Positions 19,029 to 28,753 are shown, counted from the first letter of the stretch. The stretch: 64,000 nt of DNA from Pseudomonas kermanshahensis (GCF_014269205.2 NZ_JABWRY020000001.1:1240001-1304000); one strand, 5' to 3'. A program made the numbers and translations. Notes: generated from the letters alone by a model not told the origin.

Positions 19029-20807
19029 ATGGCTGAAGCAGTCGTCGATAACGCCCCCGCCAAGAGCGGCCAGCCAGCGGCCAAACCGCCGCTGTTCGGC
19101 ATGGCGTTTCTGGAAAACATTTCGCAGATGCCCATGCTGCGTCAAGTCGGCCTCATGGTCGGGTTGGCGGCGAGCGTGGCGATCGGCTTCGCCGTGGTGC
19201 TGTGGTCGCAACAGCCGGACTATCGGCCGCTGTATGGCAGCCTGTCGGGCATGGACACCAAGCAGGTCATGGAAACCCTGGCCGCCGCAGACATTCCCTA
19301 CAACGTCGAGCCCAATTCCGGCGCGCTGCTGGTCAAGGCCGACGACCTCTCCCGTGCGCGCCTGAAGCTGGCGGCCGCAGGCGTGGCGCCGAGCGATGGC
19401 AACGTCGGTTTCGAGCTGCTCGACAAGGAGCAGGGCCTGGGCACCAGCCAGTTCATGGAGGCCACCCGTTATCGCCGCAGCCTGGAAGGCGAACTGGCCC
19501 GTACTGTTTCCAGCCTGAACAACGTCAAGGCTGCGCGCGTGCACCTGGCCATCCCGAAAAGTTCGGTGTTCGTGCGTGACGAACGCAAGCCCAGCGCCTC
19601 GGTACTGGTCGAGTTGTACCCAGGCCGTGGGTTGGAAGCCGGGCAGGTGATGGCGATTGTCAACCTGGTCGCCACCAGCGTGCCAGAGCTGGACAAGTCG
19701 CAAGTCACTGTCGTCGACCAGAAGGGCAACCTGCTCTCCGAACAGCTGCAGGACACCGCCCTGACCATGGCGGGCAAACAGTTCGACTACAGCCGCCGCA
19801 TGGAAAGCATGCTTACCCAGCGTGTGCACAATATTTTGCAGCCGGTGTTGGGTAACGATCGCTACAAGGCCGAAGTCTCCGCCGACCTGGATTTCAGTGC
19901 GGTCGAATCGACCTCCGAGCAGTTCAACCCCGACCAGCCGGCGCTGCGCAGCGAACAGTCGGTCGACGAACAGCGCGCCAGCAGCCAGGGCCCGCAAGGC
20001 GTGCCCGGCGCGCTGAGCAACCAGCCACCGGGTGCGGCGTCTGCGCCGCAAACCACGGGCGCTGCCGCTACCCCGGCCGCTGCCATCCAGCCCGGCCAGC
20101 CGCTGGTGGATGCCAACGGGCAGCAGATCATGGACCCGGCCACCGGCCAGCCGATGCTTGCGCCGTACCCGGCAGACAAACGCCAGCAAAGCACCAAGAA
20201 CTTCGAGCTAGACCGCTCCATCAGCCACACCCGTCAGCAGCAGGGCCGCATGACCCGCCTGTCGGTGGCGGTGGTGGTCGACGACCAGCTCAAGATCGAC
20301 CCCACCAGTGGCGAGACCACGCGTGCCCCTTGGGGTACCGAGGACCTGGCGCGCTTTACCCGCCTGGTGCAGAACGCGGTCGGCTTCGACGCCAGCCGTG
20401 GCGACAGCGTGACGGTGATCAACGTGCCGTTTGCCGCCGACCGCGGCGAAGAAATCGCCGATATCGCCTTCTATCAGCAGCCGTGGTTCTGGGACATCGT
20501 CAAGCAAGTGCTGGGCGTGGTGTTCATCCTGGTGCTGGTGTTCGGCGTGCTGCGCCCGGTGCTCAACAACATCACAGGGGGCGGCAAGCAGGCTGCCTCG
20601 GACAGCGACATGGAGCTGGGCGGCATGATCGGTCTGGATGGCGAACTGGCCAACGACCGCGTCAGTCTGGGTGGCCCGACAAGCATTCTGTTGCCAAGCC
20701 CGAGCGAGGGCTACGAGGCACAGCTCAACGCAATCAAAGGCCTGGTGGCCGAAGACCCGGGCCGCGTGGCCCAGGTCGTGAAAGACTGGATCAACGCCGA
20801 TGAGTGA
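19029..20807 (+). CDS. fliF: Flagellar MS-ring protein FliF
   Basis: 592 residues. First membrane segment at about 40-60 (LMVGLAASVAIGFAVVLW), YscJ/FliF ring-building motifs (about 65-290), a disordered Pro/Ala/Gln-rich loop (about 320-390) and a second membrane segment near 490-515 (FWDIVKQVLGVVFILVLVFGVL). The C-terminal tail (EDPGRVAQVVKDWINADE) is the FliG-binding peptide. Forms the inner-membrane ring on which the basal body is built. Its 3' end overlaps fliG by 8 bases. Confidence 0.97.
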   Translation: MAEAVVDNAPAKSGQPAAKPPLFGMAFLENISQMPMLRQVGLMVGLAASVAIGFAVVLWSQQPDYRPLYGSLSGMDTKQVMETLAAADIPYNVEPNSGALLVKADDLSRARLKLAAAGVAPSDGNVGFELLDKEQGLGTSQFMEATRYRRSLEGELARTVSSLNNVKAARVHLAIPKSSVFVRDERKPSASVLVELYPGRGLEAGQVMAIVNLVATSVPELDKSQVTVVDQKGNLLSEQLQDTALTMAGKQFDYSRRMESMLTQRVHNILQPVLGNDRYKAEVSADLDFSAVESTSEQFNPDQPALRSEQSVDEQRASSQGPQGVPGALSNQPPGAASAPQTTGAAATPAAAIQPGQPLVDANGQQIMDPATGQPMLAPYPADKRQQSTKNFELDRSISHTRQQQGRMTRLSVAVVVDDQLKIDPTSGETTRAPWGTEDLARFTRLVQNAVGFDASRGDSVTVINVPFAADRGEEIADIAFYQQPWFWDIVKQVLGVVFILVLVFGVLRPVLNNITGGGKQAASDSDMELGGMIGLDGELANDRVSLGGPTSILLPSPSEGYEAQLNAIKGLVAEDPGRVAQVVKDWINADE

Positions 20808-21819
20808 TAACCGAGCCGTTACCGCCAAGCTGAGCCGCGTCGACAAAGCGGCGATCCTCCTGCTCTCGCTGGGTGAAACCGATGCGGCCCAGGTACTGCG
20901 GCACATGGGCCCTAAGGAAGTGCAACGTGTGGGCGTGGCCATGGCGCAGATGGGCAACGTGCACCGCGACCAGGTAGAGCAGGTGATGAGCGAGTTCGTC
21001 GACATCGTCGGCGACCAGACCAGCCTGGGCGTGGGCTCTGACGGTTACATCCGCAAGATGCTCAACCAGGCCTTGGGCGAGGACAAGGCCAACGGCCTGA
21101 TCGACCGCATCCTGCTGGGGGGCAACACCAGCGGCCTGGACAGCCTCAAGTGGATGGAGCCGCGTGCCGTGGCCGATGTGATCCGCTACGAGCACCCGCA
21201 GATCCAAGCCATCGTGGTCGCCTACCTGGACCCTGACCAGGCCGGTGAAGTGCTGAGCAACTTCGACCACAAGGTGCGCCTGGACATCATCCTGCGCGTG
21301 TCGTCGCTGAACACCGTGCAACCGGCGGCGCTGAAAGAGCTGAACCAGATCCTCGAGAAGCAGTTCTCGGGCAACTCCAATGCTGCGCGGACCACCTTGG
21401 GCGGTATCAAGCGGGCTGCTGACATCATGAACTTCCTCGACAGTTCGGTGGAAGGTGCGCTGATGGACTCGATCCGCGAAGTCGACAACGACCTCTCGGA
21501 GCAGATCGAAGACCTCATGTTCGTCTTCAACAACCTGGCCGATGTCGACGACCGTGGCATCCAGGCGTTGCTGCGCGAGGTGTCTTCGGACGTGCTGGTG
21601 GTGTCGCTCAAAGGCGCCGACGAGCGGGTCAAGGACAAGATCTTCAAGAACATGTCCAAACGTGCGTCGGAACTGCTGCGCGACGACCTGGAGGCCAAAG
21701 GGCCGGTACGGGTCAGCGACGTGGAAACGGCACAGAAAGAAATCCTCACCATCGCCCGACGCATGGCCGAGGCCGGCGAGATCGTGCTCGGCGGCAAGGG
21801 TGCCGAGGAAATGATCTAA
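20800..21819 (+). CDS. fliG: Flagellar motor switch protein FliG
   Basis: 339 residues, the usual length. N-domain (KLSRVDKAAILLLSLGETDAAQVLRHM) binds FliF; the middle domain carries the EHPQ motif (YEHPQIQA); the C-terminal domain (about 235-335: FNNLADVDDRGIQALLREV) has the charged torque helix facing the stator (here MotC/MotD). The start overlaps the end of fliF. Confidence 0.97.
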   Translation: MSDNRAVTAKLSRVDKAAILLLSLGETDAAQVLRHMGPKEVQRVGVAMAQMGNVHRDQVEQVMSEFVDIVGDQTSLGVGSDGYIRKMLNQALGEDKANGLIDRILLGGNTSGLDSLKWMEPRAVADVIRYEHPQIQAIVVAYLDPDQAGEVLSNFDHKVRLDIILRVSSLNTVQPAALKELNQILEKQFSGNSNAARTTLGGIKRAADIMNFLDSSVEGALMDSIREVDNDLSEQIEDLMFVFNNLADVDDRGIQALLREVSSDVLVVSLKGADERVKDKIFKNMSKRASELLRDDLEAKGPVRVSDVETAQKEILTIARRMAEAGEIVLGGKGAEEMI

Positions 21820-21852
21820 CGTTGCCGGATTCTGCCGACTGGCGCAGCCCAC

Positions 21853-21939
21853 TGTGGGAGCGGGCTTGCCCGCGAAGGCGCCAGATCGGGTGATGAGGTT
21901 GTCCCTGCCGACGCATTCGCGGGCAAGCCCGCTCCCACA
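21853..21939. repeat. REP pair between fliG and fliH
   Basis: Arms TGTGGGAGCGGGCTTGCCCG and complement around a 45-base centre, inserted within the fliE-J operon, where it may lower downstream expression or protect the upstream mRNA. Confidence 0.88.
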
Positions 21940-21979
21940 GGGATCGCGTTGGCTGAACGTGGTTTGAGAACATCACAGC

Positions 21980-22750
21980 ATGTCCAGCAAAGAACATCAC
22001 CCCAGCGACCTGATCCGCGCCCGCGACCTCGAGGGCGTCGATGTCTGGGCGCTGCCCAGCTTCGACCCGGAACCCGAGCCGCAACCCGAGCCTGAACCGG
22101 AACCCGAAGTCATCGAGGAAGAAGTCGAGGAAGTGCCGCTGGAAGAAGTCCAGCCGCTGACCCTCGAAGAACTCGAAGCCATTCGCCAGGACGCTTACAA
22201 CGAAGGCTTTGCCACCGGCGAGCGCGAGGGCTTTCACAGCACCCAGCTGAAGGTGCGCCAAGAGGCTGAGCAGGCCCTGGCGGCCAAGGTCGGCAGCCTC
22301 GAGCGGCTGATGGTCAACCTGATGGCGCCCATCGCCGAGCAAGACACACAGATCGAGAAAACCCTGGTGCACCTGGTCGCGCACATGACCCGCCAGGTGA
22401 TCGGCCGCGAGCTGCGCAGCGATTCCAGCCAGATTACCCAGGTGCTGCGCGAAGCCCTCAAGCTGCTGCCAATGGGCGCGGACAACATCCGCATTCACCT
22501 CAACCCCCAGGACTTCGAACTCGCCAAGTCCCTGCGCGAGCGCCACGAAGAAAATTGGCGGCTGCTCGAAGACGAAGCCTTGCTGCCGGGTGGCTGCCGC
22601 ATCGAGACCGCCCACAGCCGTATCGACGCCAGCATGGAAACGCGCATCGAGAAGGCCGTGGCGCAGCTGTTCGACCAGCTTCACGACCATTCCCTGCACC
22701 CTGCGCCGGCCGATGTGTCGATCGACCTGGACCGCCCCGATGCGCCTTGA
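21980..22750 (+). CDS. fliH: Flagellar export ATPase regulator FliH
   Basis: 256 residues. Residues 35-60 are a strongly acidic Pro/Glu repeat ([19 protein letters not shown]). The coiled-coil domain is about 70-130, and the C-terminal FliH/YscL domain about 130-245 ([15 protein letters not shown] at the end). It forms the peripheral stalk that holds FliI at the export gate. It overlaps fliI by 11 bases. Confidence 0.94.
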   Translation: MSSKEHHPSDLIRARDLEGVDVWALPSFDPEPEPQPEPEPEPEVIEEEVEEVPLEEVQPLTLEELEAIRQDAYNEGFATGEREGFHSTQLKVRQEAEQALAAKVGSLERLMVNLMAPIAEQDTQIEKTLVHLVAHMTRQVIGRELRSDSSQITQVLREALKLLPMGADNIRIHLNPQDFELAKSLRERHEENWRLLEDEALLPGGCRIETAHSRIDASMETRIEKAVAQLFDQLHDHSLHPAPADVSIDLDRPDAP

Positions 22751-24098
22751 CCGCACCAGTTTCGGCAAACGCCTGGGCAGTTACGCCGAGGCGATCGAGC
22801 TGCCGGTGCAGCCGATCGTCGAAGGCCGCCTGCTGCGCATGGTTGGCCTCACCCTCGAAGCCGAAGGCCTGCGTGCCGCAGTGGGTAGCCGCTGCCTGGT
22901 GATCAATGACGACAGCTACCACCCGGTGCAGGTCGAGGCCGAAGTCATGGGCTTTGCCGGGTCCAAGGTATTCCTCATGCCGGTTGGCAGCATCGTCGGC
23001 ATCGCCCCTGGTGCGCGGGTGGTACCGCTGGACGACGGCGGCCGCCTGCCCATGGGCATGAGCATGCTCGGGCGGGTGCTGGATGGCGCCGGGCGCGCCC
23101 TCGATGGCAAAGGCGGCATGAAGGCCGAAGACTGGGTGCCGATGGATGGCCCGGTGATCAACCCGCTCAACCGCGACCCCATCAGCGTGCCGCTGGACGT
23201 AGGCATCCGCAGCATCAATGGCCTGCTCACCGTCGGCCGTGGCCAGCGCCTGGGCCTGTTCGCCGGTACCGGTGTGGGTAAGTCGGTGTTGCTGGGCATG
23301 ATGACGCGCTTCACCGAAGCCGAGATCATCGTCGTTGGGCTGATCGGCGAGCGGGGCCGCGAGGTGAAGGAGTTCATCGAGCACATCCTCGGTGAAGAGG
23401 GCCTCAAGCGCTCGGTAGTGGTCGCCTCGCCCGCCGATGACGCGCCGTTGATGCGCCTGCGCGCGGCCATGTATTGCACGCGCATTGCCGAATACTTCCG
23501 CGACAAGGGCAAGAATGTCCTGTTGCTGATGGATTCGCTGACCCGTTTTGCCCAGGCTCAGCGTGAGATCGCCTTGGCGATCGGCGAGCCGCCGGCCACC
23601 CGGGGTTACCCGCCGTCGGTGTTCGCCAAGCTGCCGAAGCTGGTGGAGCGGGCGGGCAATGGCGAGCCTGGTGGCGGCTCGATCACTGCGTTCTACACGG
23701 TATTGTCGGAGGGCGACGACCAGCAGGACCCGATCGCCGACTCGGCGCGGGGGGTGCTCGACGGCCACTTCGTGTTGTCCCGGCGCTTGGCCGAAGAAGG
23801 CCACTACCCCGCGATCGACATCGAAGCGTCGATCAGCCGGGTAATGCCGCAGGTGGTCGATGCTGATCATCTGCGCCAGGCGCAAAAATTCAAGCAGTTG
23901 TGGTCGCGCCTGTCGCAGAGCCGCGACCTGATCAGCGTCGGTGCCTATGTGGCCGGTGGCGACCCGGAGACCGACCTGGCGATCGCCTTGCAGTCCCGCT
24001 TGGTGGATTTTCTGCGTCAAGGCCTGGACGAGAACGTCGGCATGGCGCAGAGCCGCGATCAGCTGGGGGCGATATTCACGCCTCCGGCGGGCGGTTGA
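22740..24098 (+). CDS. fliI: Flagellum-specific export ATPase FliI
   Basis: 452 residues from ATG 22740 ([12 protein letters not shown]); an open frame extends 50 codons upstream but there it only shadows fliH. F1-ATPase beta-like fold: Walker A AGTGVGKS (175-182), catalytic glutamate region [13 protein letters not shown], Walker [19 protein letters not shown], signature [16 protein letters not shown]. It powers substrate unfolding and entry into the flagellar type III gate with FliH and FliJ. It overlaps fliH and is followed 6 bp later by fliJ. Confidence 0.97.
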   Translation: MRLDRTSFGKRLGSYAEAIELPVQPIVEGRLLRMVGLTLEAEGLRAAVGSRCLVINDDSYHPVQVEAEVMGFAGSKVFLMPVGSIVGIAPGARVVPLDDGGRLPMGMSMLGRVLDGAGRALDGKGGMKAEDWVPMDGPVINPLNRDPISVPLDVGIRSINGLLTVGRGQRLGLFAGTGVGKSVLLGMMTRFTEAEIIVVGLIGERGREVKEFIEHILGEEGLKRSVVVASPADDAPLMRLRAAMYCTRIAEYFRDKGKNVLLLMDSLTRFAQAQREIALAIGEPPATRGYPPSVFAKLPKLVERAGNGEPGGGSITAFYTVLSEGDDQQDPIADSARGVLDGHFVLSRRLAEEGHYPAIDIEASISRVMPQVVDADHLRQAQKFKQLWSRLSQSRDLISVGAYVAGGDPETDLAIALQSRLVDFLRQGLDENVGMAQSRDQLGAIFTPPAGG

Positions 24099-24104
24099 TA
24101 GGCC

Positions 24105-24557
24105 ATGGCACTGCCCGGACGTGCCGCGCGCCTGGCGCCGGTGGTGGACATGGCCGAAGAGGCCGAGCGCAAGGCCGCCCAGCGCCTTGGGCATTTTCAG
24201 CAACTGGTGACCCAGGCGCAGGTCAAGTTGGCTGAGCTGGAGCGTTTTCGCGAGGACTACCAGCTGCAGTGGATCAACCGCGGCGGGCAGGGCGTCAATG
24301 GCAGCTGGCTGGTCAATTACCAGCGTTTTCTCGGGCAACTGGAAACAGCCATGACCCAGCAGCGTCAGAGCCTGACCTGGCACCAGAACAACCTGAACAA
24401 CGCTCGCGGCACCTGGCAGCAGGCCTATGCCCGGGTCGAGGGGTTGCGCAAGTTGGTACAGCGTTACCTGGATGAAGCGCGGCGCGCCGAAGACAAGCGC
24501 GAGCAGCGCTTGCTGGATGAGCTGTCGCAGCGCTTGCCCAGACAAAGTCACCCCTGA
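24105..24557 (+). CDS. fliJ: Flagellar export protein FliJ
   Basis: 150 residues, almost fully alpha-helical coiled coil (LAPVVDMAEEAERKAAQRLGHFQQLV; ETAMTQQRQSLTWHQNNLNNAR). This is the antiparallel coiled coil that inserts in the FliI hexamer and contacts FlhA. Last gene of the fliE-J run; ends 118 bases before the HsbA-like gene. Confidence 0.93.
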   Translation: MALPGRAARLAPVVDMAEEAERKAAQRLGHFQQLVTQAQVKLAELERFREDYQLQWINRGGQGVNGSWLVNYQRFLGQLETAMTQQRQSLTWHQNNLNNARGTWQQAYARVEGLRKLVQRYLDEARRAEDKREQRLLDELSQRLPRQSHP

Positions 24558-24631
24558 TTTTTAATCGCCGGCGCGCGCCGCTGAGGGCGATCTGTTGGCC
24601 GTCTCGCTTGCACTCCCACCCCAGGCTGCTA

Positions 24632-24645
24632 AACCTTAAAAGGTT
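24632..24645. promoter_or_regulatory. Small palindrome before the hsbA-like gene
   Basis: AACCTT-AA-AAGGTT, a 14-base dyad 31 bases before the start of the STAS gene. It could be an operator or a small hairpin in the leader. Nothing else stands out in 24558-24675 apart from a weak stem (ATCGCC/GGGCGAT, near 24573-24600). Confidence 0.35.
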
Positions 24646-24675
24646 GCATCCGCCATCATCGAAGGAATCGCTAGC

Positions 24676-24981
24676 ATGGCAGTCGAGACTGATTTTTCGC
24701 AGGACGGGAAAAAGCTGACGATCACGGTCAAGGGTCGTTTCGATTTCGGCAAGCACCAGGAGTTTCGCGAAGCCTACGAGCGCCAGCCGGGTCGGCCGGA
24801 CTCGGTGGTCGTGGACCTGAAAGACACCACCTACCTCGATAGCTCCGCGCTCGGCATGTTGTTGCTGCTGCGCGATCACGCGGGCGGCGACGATTCGGAC
24901 GTGCGTGTGGTGCACGCCAGCTCCGATGTGCGCAAGATCCTCGCCATCTCCAATTTCGAAAAACTGTTCGATATCAGTTGA
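24676..24981 (+). CDS. hsbA: STAS anti-sigma-factor antagonist, HsbA-like
   Basis: 101 residues, one STAS domain. The phospho-serine site is in TTYLDSSALGMLLLLRD with Ser56, the position reported for P. aeruginosa HsbA. In that species HsbA links to the anti-sigma factor FlgM and to the diguanylate cyclase HsbD according to its phosphorylation, so it balances swimming and biofilm formation. Here it begins a three-gene module (hsbA-hsbR-hptB). The name is by similarity of motif and context. Confidence 0.85.
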   Translation: MAVETDFSQDGKKLTITVKGRFDFGKHQEFREAYERQPGRPDSVVVDLKDTTYLDSSALGMLLLLRDHAGGDDSDVRVVHASSDVRKILAISNFEKLFDIS

Positions 24982-24989
24982 GCCGCGTG

Positions 24990-26681
24990 ATGGCTGCCGA
25001 ACAGGCGTTGACCGTGCTGGTCGCCGAAGACGGGGCCGCCGACCGCTTGTTGCTGGCGCAAATCGTCCGGCGCCAGGGGCATCAGGTGTTCACCGCAGAA
25101 AACGGCGAGCAGGCGGTGGCGCTGTTTGTCGAACGGCGCCCGCACCTGGTGCTGCTTGATGCGCTGATGCCGGTGATGGATGGTTTCGAAGCGGCCCGGC
25201 AGATCAAGGCCCTGGCCGGAGAAGCGTTGGTGCCGATCATATTCCTCACCTCGTTGAACGAGGAGGATGCCTTGGTGCGCTGCCTGGAGGCCGGCGGCGA
25301 TGACTTCATGGCCAAGCCCTATAGCCCGGTGATTCTCGCCGCCAAGATACGCGCCATGGGCCGCCTGCGCAGGCTGCAGGCCACCGTGCTCGCCCAGCGC
25401 GACGAAATCACCCGCCACCATCACCACCTGCTCAACGAGCAGCGGGTGGCCAAGGCGGTATTTGACAAGGTGGCCCATGCGGGCTGCCTGGCTGCGCCCA
25501 ACATTCGCTACCTGCAATCGCCCTACGCACTGTTCAATGGTGACTTGCTACTGGCCGCGTTCACGCCCTCGGGGGACATGCAGGTGCTGCTGGGGGATTT
25601 CACCGGCCACGGCCTGCCCGCCGCCGTTGGCGCCATGCCCCTGGCAGAAGTGTTCTACGGCATGACAGCCAAGGGGTATGGCCTGGCGCAGACCCTGCGC
25701 GAAATGAACGCCAAGCTCAAACGCATCCTGCCGGTGGACATGTTTTGCTGTGCAGTGATGCTCAACCTGAGCGTGCAGCGTGGCTCGGTGGAGGTGTGGA
25801 ACGGCGGCATGCCAGACGGCTATCGCTTGTCTGCAGGCGGCGAGGTGCTGTCGGCGCTGGCTTCGCGGCATTTGCCGCTGGGTATTCTTGCCCCTGAGCG
25901 CTTCGACGACAGCACGCAAGTGCTGCCGCTGGCGGCGGGGGAGCGCTTGTTGCTGTTGTCAGACGGCGTGCTGGACACGGCCGATGACCAGGAACGCTTG
26001 TTTGGCGTCGAGCGCCTGCAAGGGGTGCTGGCTGGCAACCGAGACCCGGCCCACTTGTTTGATGAGGTGATGCAGGCCTTGGAACATTTCGGCGGGCAGC
26101 CTCGGGACGACATCAGCCTGTGCGATATCCGCATGTTCGCGGCCGATGAGCGGGTGCCGGCGCCGATGATCTACGCTGAACGCGGTCGCCCCAGCCCGCT
26201 GGATTGGTCGCTTGGGTTCGAACTGCGCGGCGAAAGCCTGAAGCAGTCCAACCCAGTGCCGTACCTGGTGCAGCTGTTGCAGGAAATCCACCCGCTGCGC
26301 GCGCGCACTGGCAACCTGCACAGTGTGCTCAGCGAGCTGTTCTCCAATGCCTTGGAGCATGGGGTGTTGGGCCTGGATTCGCGGCTCAAGCGCGATGTGC
26401 AGGGCTTTGCCGATTACTACCGGGAGCGTGCCCGGCGCTTGGCGGCATTGGCTGACGGTTTTGTGCGCATCGACTTGAAGGTTGAACCCCTCGCCGATGG
26501 CGGGCGTCTGATGATCGAGGTGCGTGACAGCGGCGCAGGGTTTGATGTGCAGCGGGTGCTGTCGCAGCCGCCCTCGGAGCAGGGGTTGAGTGGCCGTGGC
26601 CTGCAGCTGGTAACGCGGCTGGGCAGTAATGCGCAATGGTGCGAAGGCGGCCGCTGCGCCCGGGTAGAGTTTGTATGGTGA
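24990..26681 (+). CDS. hsbR: HsbR-like response regulator with PP2C phosphatase and serine kinase domains
   Basis: 563 residues from ATG 24990; GTG 24987 and TTG 24978, which overlaps the previous stop, are alternatives, and none has a clear ribosome site. Receiver domain (5-120, Asp57 in LLDALMPVMDG), SpoIIE/PP2C-type phosphatase (about 180-375: GDFTGHGLPAAVG; LLLLSDGVLD) and an RsbW-like HATPase (about 430-560: SELFSNALEHGVLG; DSGAGFDV). It can dephosphorylate or phosphorylate HsbA, and receives phosphate from HptB. Sits between the STAS and Hpt genes as a full switch module. Confidence 0.88.
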   Translation: MAAEQALTVLVAEDGAADRLLLAQIVRRQGHQVFTAENGEQAVALFVERRPHLVLLDALMPVMDGFEAARQIKALAGEALVPIIFLTSLNEEDALVRCLEAGGDDFMAKPYSPVILAAKIRAMGRLRRLQATVLAQRDEITRHHHHLLNEQRVAKAVFDKVAHAGCLAAPNIRYLQSPYALFNGDLLLAAFTPSGDMQVLLGDFTGHGLPAAVGAMPLAEVFYGMTAKGYGLAQTLREMNAKLKRILPVDMFCCAVMLNLSVQRGSVEVWNGGMPDGYRLSAGGEVLSALASRHLPLGILAPERFDDSTQVLPLAAGERLLLLSDGVLDTADDQERLFGVERLQGVLAGNRDPAHLFDEVMQALEHFGGQPRDDISLCDIRMFAADERVPAPMIYAERGRPSPLDWSLGFELRGESLKQSNPVPYLVQLLQEIHPLRARTGNLHSVLSELFSNALEHGVLGLDSRLKRDVQGFADYYRERARRLAALADGFVRIDLKVEPLADGGRLMIEVRDSGAGFDVQRVLSQPPSEQGLSGRGLQLVTRLGSNAQWCEGGRCARVEFVW

Positions 26682-26741
26682 GCCCGCCTGTGACCCTGGG
26701 GCTGGCTCGGGCATAATCTGGCTTGATCAAGGAGTGAACAA

Positions 26742-27089
26742 GTGACTGAGATTCATATCGACCACAAGGTGCTCAACGACCTGCGTGAGGTCATGGAGGA
26801 TGGCTACCTGCATCTGGTGCAGACATTCCTGGATGACTCCGAGCGGCGCTTGAGCGAGTTGCACGCTGCCAAAAACGCCGATGAGCTGGGCTCAGCGGCC
26901 CATAGCTTCAAGGGCAGCAGCAGCAACATGGGGGCTGTCGCGCTGGCTGGCCTGTGCCAGCAACTGGAAGACCGGGTGCGCCAGCCGCCGCTGTATGGCA
27001 TCGAGGACCTGATCAACCGTATCGACCTGGAATATGTAGAGGTTCGGCGCTTCTACCGCGGTGAGGAGCACCGTATCTCGGCGGGCTGA
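26742..27089 (+). CDS. hptB: Histidine phosphotransfer protein, HptB-like
   Basis: 115 residues from GTG 26742, with AAGGAG ten bases upstream. A single Hpt four-helix domain with phospho-His54 (SAAHSFKGSSSNMGA). In P. aeruginosa HptB passes phosphate from hybrid kinases to HsbR. Its adjacency to hsbR here supports the same path. It lies 60 bp after hsbR and 72 bp before fliK. Confidence 0.88.
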   Translation: MTEIHIDHKVLNDLREVMEDGYLHLVQTFLDDSERRLSELHAAKNADELGSAAHSFKGSSSNMGAVALAGLCQQLEDRVRQPPLYGIEDLINRIDLEYVEVRRFYRGEEHRISAG

Positions 27090-27161
27090 TGCGCGACTTG
27101 GCGCGAGTCTTGCCTGTCTTTGCCCGGATGACTTTTCAGTTTCTGGCGCGGAGACCGCTCA

Positions 27162-28427
27162 ATGCCTGTCGCACCCAATCCTTTGTTGCAAGCAAACGCT
27201 GTTGGCAAGTCGTCGCGAGCGACCAGCTCGATGGTGGACAAGCCCTCGCAGGCGCTGGGTGACGCGGGCGGTGGCTTCGACCAGGTCATGGCCAAGCAGA
27301 AAACGTTTGGGCAGGACGACAAGGTCGCCCAGGCCAAGCCCAAGGACAAGCCAGAAGTGGCACACGGCGGCAAGAAAGATGCTGCCGACAAGCCATCGGT
27401 TGCCGATGACGGCAACAAATTGCCAGCCGACGACCATGCCTCAGACCCCGCTGACACAGGGTTGCGCGACGCCAGCCTGGTGGCCGGCCAGGTCACCGAT
27501 GCGCAGCCCGGCGCGCAACTGATTCAAGCCCAGGCTGAGGCCGTGGCGCCCGTGCTTCAGGCTGCCACTGCACAGTCGCAAGCCAGCGCAGCGCTGACGG
27601 AGGAGCCTGCCGCCGAAGAGGCGTTCGACCCCGACGCCGACCCCTTGGCCAACCTGCCAACCTTGCGCCTGGCACTGGAACAGAGCGCCCAGGCCAAAGG
27701 CACCACCTCGGCACACGCCGTGGACCCCTCGCAGGCTCAGGGTGATGAAGGCCGAGGAGCCGTCAATACCTTGGCGAATCTGGTCGATACCGCTGAGGGT
27801 GAGGCGGGCGAGCCAGGCGACAAGGCCTTCGGTGCACTGCTTGAAGAGGGCCTGAAGGACACCAAGAGCGCCAGCAGCGACACACGCGTCGACGATTTCG
27901 CCGATCGCCTGGCCAGCCTGACCCAGGCGGCCACGGCGAAAACCGCCAATGCCGTGCCGGCGAATGCCAGCCCTTTGCACCAACCCTTGCCGATGAACCA
28001 GAACGCCTGGACCGAAGGCCTGGTGAATCGGGTCATGTACCTGTCCAGCCAGAACCTCAAGTCGGCAGACATCCAGCTGGAGCCCGCCGAGTTGGGGCGG
28101 CTGGACATTCGCGTCAATGTAGCGGCGGATCAGTCGACCCAGGTGACCTTCATCAGCGGCCACGCCGGTGTGCGTGATGCCCTCGACAGCCAGGTGCACC
28201 GCTTGCGCGAGCTATTTACCCAGCAGGGCCTGGCGCAGCCAGACGTCAATGTTGCTGACCAGTCACGCGGGCAACAGCATCAGCAGGCGCAGGAGCAGGG
28301 CAGCAATCTGTCGGGCGTCGCGGCGCGGCAACAGGCCGGGCAGGGCGGCTCCGAGCAGGTCGATAGCAGCAGGCCGGTTGAGCAGCAGGTGGTGATTGGC
28401 GACAGTGCGGTTGATTATTACGCGTGA
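27162..28427 (+). CDS. fliK: Flagellar hook-length control protein FliK
   Basis: 421 residues. The N-terminal two thirds is low-complexity, rich in Ala, Asp, Gln and Lys, as expected of the molecular ruler. The C-terminal Flg_hook domain (about 285-375) has SADIQLEPAELGRLDIRVNV and VRDALDSQVHRLRELFTQQGL. It senses hook length and flips FlhB to filament export. Ends in a Gln-rich tail. A second FliK-like protein is encoded at 51863-53419. Confidence 0.92.
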   Translation: MPVAPNPLLQANAVGKSSRATSSMVDKPSQALGDAGGGFDQVMAKQKTFGQDDKVAQAKPKDKPEVAHGGKKDAADKPSVADDGNKLPADDHASDPADTGLRDASLVAGQVTDAQPGAQLIQAQAEAVAPVLQAATAQSQASAALTEEPAAEEAFDPDADPLANLPTLRLALEQSAQAKGTTSAHAVDPSQAQGDEGRGAVNTLANLVDTAEGEAGEPGDKAFGALLEEGLKDTKSASSDTRVDDFADRLASLTQAATAKTANAVPANASPLHQPLPMNQNAWTEGLVNRVMYLSSQNLKSADIQLEPAELGRLDIRVNVAADQSTQVTFISGHAGVRDALDSQVHRLRELFTQQGLAQPDVNVADQSRGQQHQQAQEQGSNLSGVAARQQAGQGGSEQVDSSRPVEQQVVIGDSAVDYYA

Positions 28428-28466
28428 GGGCGGGGTGCCTGTCTTTAGGTTGTTGGTGCCGTTGAG

Positions 28467-28700
28467 AACGAGCGCCGCCCGCGCGGCGCATCGCGAGCAA
28501 CGCTCGCTCCTACGTTTGTTTTCGGCCAATAACGCCTGTGACAGGTGCGCGCGACTGCCTTGTTTGTTCGACGCGATATCGCGCCATGCGTCAGAGGCGG
28601 TCGCGCGCGTATGCCCCAGGAATAATTGGCCCGAAACAAACGTAGGAGCGAGCGTTGCTCGCGATGCGCCGCGCGGGCGGCGCTCGATCTCCCAGGCGCT
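28467..28700. repeat. Composite palindromic element, copy 1 (about 235 bp)
   Basis: Left arm starts about 28467 (GAACGAGCGCCGCCCGCGCG, then GCGAGCAACGCTCGCTCC, then CGTTTGTTTTCGGCCAATA). The right arm 28624-28700 is its near-complete reverse complement, giving nested hairpins of 70-78 bases each. The centre contains GACGCGATATCGCGCC. Shares outer arms and centre with the element at 62838-63117, but the internal REP module differs. It fills most of the 392-base gap 28428-28819, which also contains the fliL promoter. Confidence 0.88.
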
Positions 28701-28753
28701 GCCCCCCTAACGCCAAACCCACCCAAACCTCATTCCATCCCCCACCCAAAACC

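Noticed and set aside
28467..28700. Possible small coding regions with RSSAARAAL-like peptides in the composite repeats
   Set aside because: The same peptide-like strings arise at every copy of the palindrome in either strand; no ribosome sites.
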